From: Aestuariivita sp049276915
Lineage (GTDB): Bacteria > Pseudomonadota > Alphaproteobacteria > Rhodobacterales > Rhodobacteraceae
Assembly (NCBI RefSeq): GCF_049276915.1
Contig: NZ_JBASXK010000039.1
Span: 1-19,704, forward strand
Direction of reading: 5' to 3'
DNA: 19,704 nt
Below, piece after piece: positions 1 to 6,218 of the stretch. Each line of letters opens with the position of its first letter. Position 1 is the stretch's first letter. A model generated the notes under the pieces. That model ran no database searches. It worked only from the letters and a program-made list of their open reading frames with translations, and was not told the origin of the DNA. Position numbers and translations under genes: made by a program.

Positions 1-131
1 AGCTGTATGATCCCAGCCTGCGCGCGGCCCTGAAAGCGGCAGGTTTCCTGACCCGCGACAGCCGCGTCGTCGAGCGCAAGAAATTCGGCAAGGCCAAAGC
101 GCGCAAGAGCTTCCAGTTCTCCAAGCGTTAA
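1..131 (+). CDS. rpsI: 30S ribosomal protein S9, C-terminal part (5' end outside window)
   Basis: The reading frame is open from the left edge and ends at TAA 129-131. It encodes about 42 residues, including LYDPSLRAALKAAGF and the basic tail ending KSFQFSKR. S9 is a component of the small ribosomal subunit, and its conserved C-terminal Lys/Arg tail reaches toward the P-site tRNA. The SKR ending and the preceding LTRDSRVVERKKFGKAKAR block are diagnostic of S9 (known for the family). The gene normally follows rplM in one operon, but that part lies outside the window. A strong intrinsic terminator begins 22 bases after the stop, so this is the end of the transcript. Confidence 0.95.
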   Translation, partial: LYDPSLRAALKAAGFLTRDSRVVERKKFGKAKARKSFQFSKR

Positions 132-153
132 GCCCGAGCCATCGGAACCTGGG

Positions 154-186
154 AAAAGCCGCTCTTTCGAGCGGCTTTTTTCTTTT
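154..186 (+). terminator. Rho-independent terminator after rpsI
   Basis: A perfect 11-bp stem pairs 154-164 (AAAAGCCGCTC) with 169-179 (GAGCGGCTTTT) around the loop TTTC. It runs into the T-rich tract 176-186. It lies just downstream of the rpsI stop. Confidence 0.9.
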
Positions 187-250
187 GAGCGCACGCATGT
201 GGATGGTGTCGTCCGGCATCTTGAGGACATCACCAAAGCGCGCCGTGGGA

Positions 251-283
251 CAAAAAAGGCCAACCCCGGTGCGGGATTGGCCT
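251..283 (-). terminator. Rho-independent terminator of the zeta-subunit gene
   Basis: Read on the minus strand, AGGCCAA pairs with TTGGCCT. The stem continues through a T-G wobble and CCCG/CGGG closing a CAC loop. Six T residues follow (A tract 252-257 on the plus strand). It lies 25 bases beyond the stop of the minus-strand DUF1476 gene and faces the rpsI terminator, so the two transcripts are separated cleanly. Confidence 0.85.
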
Positions 284-307
284 GTCGAGATCCGCGATGA
301 GCCGGTC

Positions 308-625
308 TCAGGAGGTTTCGGTCATCAGCTGTCTTTTGGCTTCGGCCATCAGTTCGAGCATCTTGGTGCGGATGGTGCTTTCGCTGGCCTTGTCGCCCAG
401 ATCGCCCGAGACCTTGCGATAGACGTCTTCGTCGCCGGCCTCTTCAAAATCGGAGGCGATGACTTCCTTGGCATAGGCAGCGGCATCATCGCCGGATTTG
501 CCCAGAAGCTCGGCAGCCCAAAGGCCCAGCAATTTGTTTCTGCGCGCTTCGGCTTTGAACTGCAGCTCGGCATCATGCGCAAATTTGCTTTCAAATGCAT
601 TTTCGCGGTCGTCAAAAGTACTCAT
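308..625 (-). CDS. F1FO-ATPase inhibitor zeta subunit (DUF1476 family)
   Basis: The protein has 105 residues, beginning MSTFDDRENAFESKFAHD and ending MTETS. The FDDRExAFExKFAHD opening is the hallmark of the DUF1476 family. In Paracoccus denitrificans this family is the zeta subunit that binds F1-ATPase and blocks ATP hydrolysis. The inhibitory N-terminus is present; the rest (about residues 20-105) is predicted helical and rich in Ala, Glu and Lys, like the known four-helix bundle. The frame stays open upstream to a longer possible start at 799. I chose the start at 625 because the family motif begins exactly there and a GAGGG ribosome-binding site lies upstream. The gene diverges from purC and has its own terminator. 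Family assignment is firm; the inhibitory role is inferred from homology. Confidence 0.92.
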   Translation of the reverse strand: MSTFDDRENAFESKFAHDAELQFKAEARRNKLLGLWAAELLGKSGDDAAAYAKEVIASDFEEAGDEDVYRKVSGDLGDKASESTIRTKMLELMAEAKRQLMTETS

Positions 626-681
626 GTCAGGATCACCCTCTGATCGGTCGGTATTGGCATGAGACTGATGTGACATCCGGA

Positions 682-696
682 CTTGCAGGTTGCAAG
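682..696. promoter_or_regulatory. 15-bp palindrome in the zeta/purC divergent region
   Basis: The sequence CTTGCAGGTTGCAAG is a perfect 6-bp inverted repeat with a 3-base spacer. It sits 89 bases before the purC start and 56 bases before the zeta start, where a divergent operator would be expected. It does not match the E. coli PurR operator. A weak promoter-like pair, TTGCGA (711-716) and TAAGAG (734-739) 17 bases apart, lies between it and purC. Whether any protein binds here is unknown. Confidence 0.3.
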
Positions 697-785
697 AGGG
701 GGCAGGCCGCTTGCGACGACAAGGACCTTGGCGTAAGAGGTCCCAAAAGCGGCGTGAGTCCCACGCTGCATCAGAAAGGACGCCC

Positions 786-1547
786 ATGGCCCGGCGCAAG
801 AAAATCTACGAAGGTAAGGCGAAGATCCTGTATGAAGGCCCGGAACCGGGAACCATCGTGCAGTATTTCAAGGACGATGCCACCGCTTTCAACGCTGAGA
901 AACGCGATGTGATCGAAGGCAAGGGCGTTCTGAACAATCGTCTGAGCGAGTTTTTCATGACGGGCCTGGCTTGCGTTGGCATTCCGACACATTTCATCAA
1001 GCGGCTGAACATGCGCGAACAACTGGTGCGCAGCTGCGAGATCATCCCTCTGGAGATCATCGTGCGCAACTATGCCGCCGGGTCGATGTCCAAGCGCCTT
1101 GGGATCGAAGAGGGCACGCAGCTGCCCCGGCCGATCATCGAATATTGCTACAAGGATGACGCCCTGGGTGATCCTCTGGTCAGCGAAGAGCATATCGCCG
1201 CCTTTGGCTGGGCCAGCCCACAGGATATGGACGATGTGATGAGCCTGGCCTTGCGGGTCAATGATTACCTCTCGGGCGTGCTCTATGCGGTCGGGATCCG
1301 GTTGGTGGATTTCAAGATCGAGATCGGCCGGGTCTATGAGGGCGATTTCCAGCGGCTGATCATTGCCGATGAGATCAGCCCGGACAGCTGTCGTTTGTGG
1401 GATATCGAGACCGGTCGCAAGCTGGACAAGGATGTGTTCCGCCGCGATCTGGGCTCGCTTACGGATGCCTATGCCGAAGTGGCGCGCCGCCTGGGCGTGA
1501 TGCCCAAAGGGGCCACGGGCATGACGAAACCGACATTGATCAACTGA
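786..1547 (+). CDS. purC: Phosphoribosylaminoimidazole-succinocarboxamide synthase (SAICAR synthetase)
   Basis: This 253-residue enzyme joins CAIR and aspartate, using ATP, to form SAICAR in cytoplasmic de novo purine synthesis. It opens MARRKKIYEGKAKILYEG, the typical nucleotide-binding N-terminus. It carries the family signature LEIIVRNYAAGS (residues 89-100) and LVDFKIEIG (173-181). Its length is normal for bacterial monofunctional PurC. An in-frame start exists at 690, but the family's usual N-terminus begins at 786 and an AAGGA ribosome-binding site (776-780) precedes it. It is the first gene of the purC-purS-purQ cluster, with 70 bases to the purS start. Confidence 0.97.
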   Translation: MARRKKIYEGKAKILYEGPEPGTIVQYFKDDATAFNAEKRDVIEGKGVLNNRLSEFFMTGLACVGIPTHFIKRLNMREQLVRSCEIIPLEIIVRNYAAGSMSKRLGIEEGTQLPRPIIEYCYKDDALGDPLVSEEHIAAFGWASPQDMDDVMSLALRVNDYLSGVLYAVGIRLVDFKIEIGRVYEGDFQRLIIADEISPDSCRLWDIETGRKLDKDVFRRDLGSLTDAYAEVARRLGVMPKGATGMTKPTLIN

Positions 1548-1617
1548 CGCCGCCGGTGCTGGCGGCACCTGGGGGATGGGTATTTTGAACCAGAAAGAAG
1601 CAGGGGCTGGGCGCGAT

Positions 1618-1848
1618 ATGAAAGCACGGGTGCATGTCATGTTAAAGCAGGGGGTGCTGGACCCTCAGGGTGAGGCGGTGCGCCATGCTTTGGGAGCGAT
1701 GGGCTTTGACGGGGTGACGAGTGTGCGTCAGGGCAAGGTGATCGAGCTGGACCTGGCGGAGGGCACCGGGGAGGCTGCGGTGCGTGAGATGTGCGAGAAG
1801 CTTCTGGCCAATACGGTGATCGAATCCTACACGATCGAGATGGGGTGA
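1618..1848 (+). CDS. purS: FGAM synthase small subunit PurS
   Basis: This 76-residue protein begins MKARVHVMLKQGVLDPQGEAV. PurS is the small subunit that bridges PurL and the glutaminase PurQ, helping ammonia reach PurL when FGAR is converted to FGAM. The pattern V-x-LKxGVLDPQG-x(6)-LG-x(4)-V-x(3)-RxGK is characteristic, and the length is typical. An in-frame ATG at 1576 would add 14 residues; I prefer 1618 because the conserved first strand starts there. purQ follows after a 4-base gap, which suggests coupled translation. No purL follows, unlike many purSQL operons. Confidence 0.95.
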   Translation: MKARVHVMLKQGVLDPQGEAVRHALGAMGFDGVTSVRQGKVIELDLAEGTGEAAVREMCEKLLANTVIESYTIEMG

Positions 1849-1852
1849 GCCG

Positions 1853-2521
1853 ATGAAAGCCGCTGTCGTCGTTTTTCCGGGATCCAACTGTGATCGTGAT
1901 CTGGCCGTGGCGTTTCGCGCCGCGGGGTTTGATGTGAGCATGGTCTGGCACAAGGATGCCGACCTGCCGGCGGGTATGGATATCGTGGGTATTCCGGGCG
2001 GGTTTTCCTATGGCGATTACCTGCGCTGTGGCGCGATTGCGGCGCAATCGACGATTTGCGGCGCGATCAAGGCCCATGCCGCGCGCGGCGGCTATATTCT
2101 GGGTGTGTGCAACGGGTTTCAGGTTCTGACCGAAACCGGTCTTTTGCCGGGTGCCTTGCTGCGCAATGCCGGTCTCAAATATGTCTGCAAGACTGTTGGA
2201 TTGCGCGTTGAGACGACTGCGTCGGTCTTTACCGAAGGCTACAAGGGCGGCGAGGTGATCGACATTCCGATTGCACATCATGATGGCAATTACTTTGCCG
2301 ATGAGGCGACGCTGGCCGCGCTGCGCGACGAGGATCGTGTCGCCTTTCGCTATGTCGACAATCCAAATGGCGCGCGCGATGATATTGCCGGTGTGTTGTC
2401 GCAAAACCGCCGGGTCCTGGGCATGATGCCCCATCCCGAGCGTGCGGCTGATGCCGGACATGGGGGCACGGATGGGGCGGCGATGTTCCGCGCCATGGCC
2501 GGAGCGTTGACAACCGCGTGA
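1853..2521 (+). CDS. purQ: FGAM synthase glutaminase subunit PurQ
   Basis: This 222-residue class I glutamine amidotransferase releases ammonia from glutamine for FGAM synthase. It works with PurS (encoded immediately upstream) and PurL (not in this window). The catalytic triad is visible: Cys86 in the GVCNGFQVL elbow, and His194 with Glu196 in MMPHPERA. The N-terminal AVVVFPGSNCDRD and the GIPGGFSYGDYLR oxyanion loop (47-58) are typical. The start lies 4 bases after the purS stop. No terminator is evident between this gene and the sensor kinase 50 bases downstream, so read-through is possible. Confidence 0.97.
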   Translation: MKAAVVVFPGSNCDRDLAVAFRAAGFDVSMVWHKDADLPAGMDIVGIPGGFSYGDYLRCGAIAAQSTICGAIKAHAARGGYILGVCNGFQVLTETGLLPGALLRNAGLKYVCKTVGLRVETTASVFTEGYKGGEVIDIPIAHHDGNYFADEATLAALRDEDRVAFRYVDNPNGARDDIAGVLSQNRRVLGMMPHPERAADAGHGGTDGAAMFRAMAGALTTA

Positions 2522-2571
2522 TCTGCACGCGCGCGCTTGGCGGGATCGCGGTTGCGGTGTAACCTTGCGCC

Positions 2572-4362
2572 ATGAGTGAACCCAGCAACGAGACAACCCT
2601 TCCGCCGGGCCAATTGGCGCTGGTGCGCGCGCGCCCGGATCGCTCGGTATGGTATCTGCGCGGGGCCTTCCTGCTGATCCTGGCCACCGCCACGGTGACG
2701 GTCTATGTCACCAACCAGTGGCTTACCACACGGTTCACGGCAACCACGCAGAGTCGCGCAGAGTTGCGGCTGGCCTTGTATTCGGGCAATCTTTTGTCAG
2801 AGTTGCAGCGCAACTCGATCGTGCCGCAGATCCTTGCGCGGGACCCGACCTTGATCGGGGCGCTGAACTCGAATGATTTCAGTGGCTCGACCCAGCGATT
2901 GATTTCCTTTGTGGAGGAGATCGGCGCGGCCTCGCTGATGCTACTGGATCGCGAGGGGCGCACAGTGGCGGCCACGGATCGCAACCGATTGGGTGAACAA
3001 CATCGCGCAGCTCCATATTTCGTGGATGCCCTGCGCTCGAACGCCACCGTGTTTTCAGTGATCCGTCAGGAGGCCGGGGCCTATTCCTTCAGCTATGCGC
3101 GCCGCATCGAGAGTGTTGCGGAAGTGACCGGCGTGATCGTGGTCGAGGTGGATCTGGCGAAATTCGAACGCTCCTGGGCGGGGATTTCGGATGCCGTCGT
3201 GGTCAGCGACAGCACCGGAACCGTGATCCTGTCGACCGAGCCGCGCTGGCGGGGGCTGAGCGAGACTGAAGCCTTGGCGCGTGAAACGCCTCAGGGGGCC
3301 ATCGAGCGCGCGATCCGCGCAACGACGGATTGGACGGCCTTGCCGGCGGATGCCTATCTGCAGGGCGAGGCGGTGATGCGCACGGAAGGGCGGCTTGGGT
3401 TCCAGGGATGGCGGATCGTGTCCTACACCACCTATGCCTCGGTGCGCGAGCGGGTGAATGGCGTCCTGGCTCTGGAGATCATGGGCTTTGCGATTCTGCT
3501 GGCGCTGGTGTTTTATTTCCTGAGCAGAAAGAGCGCCTTGCGCGTGGCCCTGTTCCAGCGCGAGTCGGCGGAGCTTCGCGCACTGAACGCACGCCTGCAG
3601 CGGGAAATTGCCGAACGCGAACGGGTCGAAAAGACGTTGGAGGTGGCCGAACAAACGCTGGCGCAAAGCTCGAAACTGGCCGCTTTGGGCGAGATGTCGG
3701 CGGCGGTCAGCCATGAGCTGAACCAGCCTCTGGCGGCAATGAAAACCTACCTTGCAGGGGCGCGGCTTTTGCTGCGGCGCAACCGGCCCGAAGAGGCGCT
3801 TGCAAGCTTTGGGCGGATTGATGGTCTGATCGAGCGGATGGGGGCGATCACGCGGCAGTTGAAGTCCTATGCACGCAAGGGCGGAGAGGCGTTGAGCCCT
3901 GTAAACATGGGAGATGCGCTGGCCTCGTCGCTGTCGATGATGGAGCCGCAGCTGCGCCAGCGTCAGGTGCGGATTGCCCGCGTGATGCCCGATGTGCCAG
4001 TTCTGGTCATGGGGGACCGGATGCGCATCGAACAGGTGATGATCAACCTCTTGCGCAATGCGCTGGATGCCACCAAATCCGTACAGGACCCCGAGGTCGA
4101 GATCATCCTGGCCGTGGGCGAGACCGTGACGCTGACCGTGCGTGACAATGGACCGGGTATCGAGGATCTGGATGCGCTGTTCGAGCCGTTTTACACCACC
4201 AAGCAGCCGGGTGATGGTGTTGGGCTGGGGCTTGCCATATCCTCTGGCATCGTCAACGACCATGGGGGCCGGTTGACGGCGCGCAACTCGCAGCAGGGCG
4301 GTGCCGTGTTCGAGGTACGCCTGCCGGTGGCAACGATGGACGATATTCAAGCCGCCGAGTAA
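2572..4362 (+). CDS. dctB: DctB-like membrane sensor histidine kinase
   Basis: This 596-residue kinase has two membrane segments (about 28-48 and 297-317). They flank a roughly 250-residue periplasmic sensor that looks like a double Cache domain (RAAPYFVDAL at 145-154; YSFSYARR and VIVVEVDL at 171-194). A coiled-coil linker (about 325-370) leads to the HisKA domain with the phosphoacceptor His381 in SHELNQPLAAMKTY. The ATPase domain has the N box (487-500), G1 DNGPGI (525-530), F box FEPFYTTK (537-544) and G2 GVGLGLAIS (549-557). HELNQPLA with this architecture matches DctB, which senses C4-dicarboxylates. The real ligand is not shown, because no transporter gene is adjacent. The partner regulator starts 25 bases downstream. 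Confidence 0.85.
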   Translation: MSEPSNETTLPPGQLALVRARPDRSVWYLRGAFLLILATATVTVYVTNQWLTTRFTATTQSRAELRLALYSGNLLSELQRNSIVPQILARDPTLIGALNSNDFSGSTQRLISFVEEIGAASLMLLDREGRTVAATDRNRLGEQHRAAPYFVDALRSNATVFSVIRQEAGAYSFSYARRIESVAEVTGVIVVEVDLAKFERSWAGISDAVVVSDSTGTVILSTEPRWRGLSETEALARETPQGAIERAIRATTDWTALPADAYLQGEAVMRTEGRLGFQGWRIVSYTTYASVRERVNGVLALEIMGFAILLALVFYFLSRKSALRVALFQRESAELRALNARLQREIAERERVEKTLEVAEQTLAQSSKLAALGEMSAAVSHELNQPLAAMKTYLAGARLLLRRNRPEEALASFGRIDGLIERMGAITRQLKSYARKGGEALSPVNMGDALASSLSMMEPQLRQRQVRIARVMPDVPVLVMGDRMRIEQVMINLLRNALDATKSVQDPEVEIILAVGETVTLTVRDNGPGIEDLDALFEPFYTTKQPGDGVGLGLAISSGIVNDHGGRLTARNSQQGGAVFEVRLPVATMDDIQAAE

Positions 4363-4387
4363 GCGGCGCAACACTGAGGATCCCGCG

Positions 4388-5725
4388 ATGGCACAGGCCA
4401 TGAAAATTGCGATTGTGGACGACGAACAGGATATGCGGCAGTCGATCAGCCAGTGGCTGGCATTGTCGGGATATGACACCGAAACCTTTCCCAGCGCCGA
4501 GGACGCGCTGCGCTCTCTGGGGCCGGATTATCCGGGGATCGTGATTTCGGACATCCGGATGCCGGGAATGGACGGGATCCAGTTTCTCAAGAAGCTGATG
4601 GGCTCGGACAGTGCCTTGCCGGTGATCATGATCACCGGACATGGCGATGTGCCGATGGCGGTCGAGGCGATGCGTATCGGGGCGTATGATTTCCTTGAAA
4701 AGCCGTTCAACCCGGATCGCATGAGCGAACTGGCCAAGAAGGCCACTAATGCGCGCCGCCTGACCATGGACAACCGCGCCCTGCGCAGGGAGCTGTCGGA
4801 TGGCACGCAATTGATGAAAAAGCTGATCGGTTCGTCAGCGACGATGGAACGGCTGCGCGAAGACATTCTCGATCTGGGGCAGGCCGATGGCCATGTTCTG
4901 ATCGATGGAGAAACCGGCACCGGCAAGACCATGGTGGCGCATGCGCTTCATGCGGTGGGCAGCCGGGCAGGCAAGAAATTCGTCCTGGTCAGCTGTTCGG
5001 CCTATGAGGAAGAGGCGCTGGCAAAGCGGCTTTTCGGCCCCATGAACCCCGAGGATTCGCAATTGCCCGCCGTGGAAGAGGCGCGGGGCGGCACGCTGGT
5101 CCTGGAAGATATCGAAGCCCTGTCCGAGACCCTTCAGGCACGGCTGTTGAGCATGATCAACGAGCAGGGCACCCCTGCCGAGACGCGCATTGTCGCTATC
5201 TGCAACATGCAGGAGCAGGATCGCACGTGCGAAGACGCGCTGCGCCCGGATCTGTTTTACCGCCTGGCGGCGCTGCGCATTACCGTGCCTCCGCTACGTC
5301 AGCGCGGAGAGGATATCCTGACGCTGTTCACGCGCTTGTCCGAGCAGTTTGCCGACGAATACGGCTGTGATGCGCCGCAAGTCAGCGCTCAGGAAGCCGC
5401 ACAACTGTTGCAGGCCCCCTGGCCGGGCAATGTTCGCCAACTGATCAACATTGCCGAACGCGCGGTTTTGCAGTCGCGTCGCGGGTCGGGCACGATTGCC
5501 TCACTGTTGATGTCCGATCATGAAGAGATGCAGCCTGTGATGACCACCGAAGGCAAGCCTCTCAAGGAGTATGTCGAAGCCTTCGAACGCATGCTGATCG
5601 ACAACACGATGCGCCGCCACAAGGGGTCCATCGCAAGCGTGATGGACGAACTGTGCCTTCCTCGCCGGACTCTGAATGAGAAAATGGCGAAATACGGGCT
5701 GCATCGCTCGGATTATCTGAGCTGA
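4388..5725 (+). CDS. dctD: DctD-like response regulator lacking the GAFTGA loop
   Basis: This 445-residue regulator has three domains. The receiver (1-120) has acidic pocket D11/D12, phosphoacceptor D55, T83 and K105. The NtrC-type AAA+ domain (about 145-375) has Walker A GETGTGKT (174-181), an RPDLFYRL arginine-finger region (286-293) and WPGNVRQL (345-352). The C-terminal Fis-type helix-turn-helix spans about 400-443. The AAA+ core is degenerate. Between LFG (215-217) and GGTL (234-237) only 16 residues remain and no GAFTGA-like loop is present. The Walker B end reads LED (E240, D241) where DE is usual. GAFTGA is what contacts sigma-54, so sigma-54 activation is doubtful. Rhodobacter capsulatus NtrC is a known GAFTGA-less activator that works with sigma-70. 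The start at 4388 is chosen for the receiver N-terminus and the TGAGGA at 4375-4380. Confidence 0.85.
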   Translation: MAQAMKIAIVDDEQDMRQSISQWLALSGYDTETFPSAEDALRSLGPDYPGIVISDIRMPGMDGIQFLKKLMGSDSALPVIMITGHGDVPMAVEAMRIGAYDFLEKPFNPDRMSELAKKATNARRLTMDNRALRRELSDGTQLMKKLIGSSATMERLREDILDLGQADGHVLIDGETGTGKTMVAHALHAVGSRAGKKFVLVSCSAYEEEALAKRLFGPMNPEDSQLPAVEEARGGTLVLEDIEALSETLQARLLSMINEQGTPAETRIVAICNMQEQDRTCEDALRPDLFYRLAALRITVPPLRQRGEDILTLFTRLSEQFADEYGCDAPQVSAQEAAQLLQAPWPGNVRQLINIAERAVLQSRRGSGTIASLLMSDHEEMQPVMTTEGKPLKEYVEAFERMLIDNTMRRHKGSIASVMDELCLPRRTLNEKMAKYGLHRSDYLS

Positions 5726-5733
5726 TGCACAGG

Positions 5734-5767
5734 GCCGCGCCGGGGTGGCAAACATCCCGGATGCGGC
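5734..5767 (+). terminator. Stem-loop after dctD, possible terminator
   Basis: GCCGC (5734-5738) pairs with GCGGC (5763-5767), and CCGGG (5740-5744) with CCCGG (5756-5760), with a small internal bulge and an 11-base loop. It starts 9 bases after the dctD stop. No T tract follows, so it may be a Rho-independent element of low efficiency or only an RNA-stabilising hairpin. Confidence 0.4.
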
Positions 5768-5843
5768 GGTTGCACAAGATGCCTCTCTCTTTGGCGCAGG
5801 GTGAAACCTTGGGCGGCAAGCAGGGCGATTGTGACATTCACCA

Positions 5844-6218
5844 TTGTCATTCTGCCCGCTCAGGCTTTAAGGTGAACATACGGACAGGCGCAACTGCGTC
5901 GCCCCGTACATGAGTTTCGCTGTTTGAACACGGATCGCGGGAAAACCCGCCCGATCAGACAGACCGATTGGCCTCGCAACGCGGGGCGACAGCAACGCCT
6001 TTGACAATATGGTGCAAAGGAAACAACGGGCAGAGACAGGCAACTGTGATCTGTCGGAGAAGAACCGCGATGACGCGCGCGAGAGCATTGAGCATCCAGG
6101 CAGAGGGCGACCACGCCCGCAACTGCCGCGCGTCTGATATCGCCCAGACAAGACACAACCTCACATGCGACAGGCCTCCGGGACTGGGCGCGTGGTTCAG
6201 GTCGTGCATCAAGGAAAC
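5844..6218 (+). promoter_or_regulatory. Gene-free region and probable long leader of rne
   Basis: No credible gene lies in 5726-6218. A possible promoter is TTGTCA (5844-5849) with TAAGGT (5868-5873), 18 bases apart; the -10 match is poor. Downstream are a 5-bp GC hairpin with an AAAA loop (5937-5950), a 6-bp hairpin closing AAC (5972-5986) and a 5-bp stem GTCTG/CAGAC (6132-6149). The rne ribosome-binding site AAGGA is at 6211-6215. If the promoter is right, the leader is over 300 bases. A leader of that length recalls the E. coli rne 5' UTR, which mediates RNase E autoregulation; sequence similarity to it is not claimed. Confidence 0.4.

Noticed and set aside
185..643. A 152-residue plus-strand reading frame
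   Set aside because: It is antisense to the zeta-subunit gene, which has clear family motifs, a ribosome-binding site and its own terminator.
771..1640. A 289-residue minus-strand reading frame opposite purC
   Set aside because: It has the His/Ala/Arg-rich composition of a GC-rich shadow frame and lies wholly over purC, which is unambiguous.
3055..4479. A 474-residue minus-strand reading frame opposite the sensor kinase
   Set aside because: It has no domain or motif, its composition is biased (His, Arg, Gln), and it mirrors the codon structure of dctB.
6001..6006. A perfect TTGACA in the rne leader, considered as a -35 box
   Set aside because: No -10-like hexamer lies 16-18 bases downstream (the sequence there is AACAAC, CAACGG and similar), so I do not call a promoter on it.
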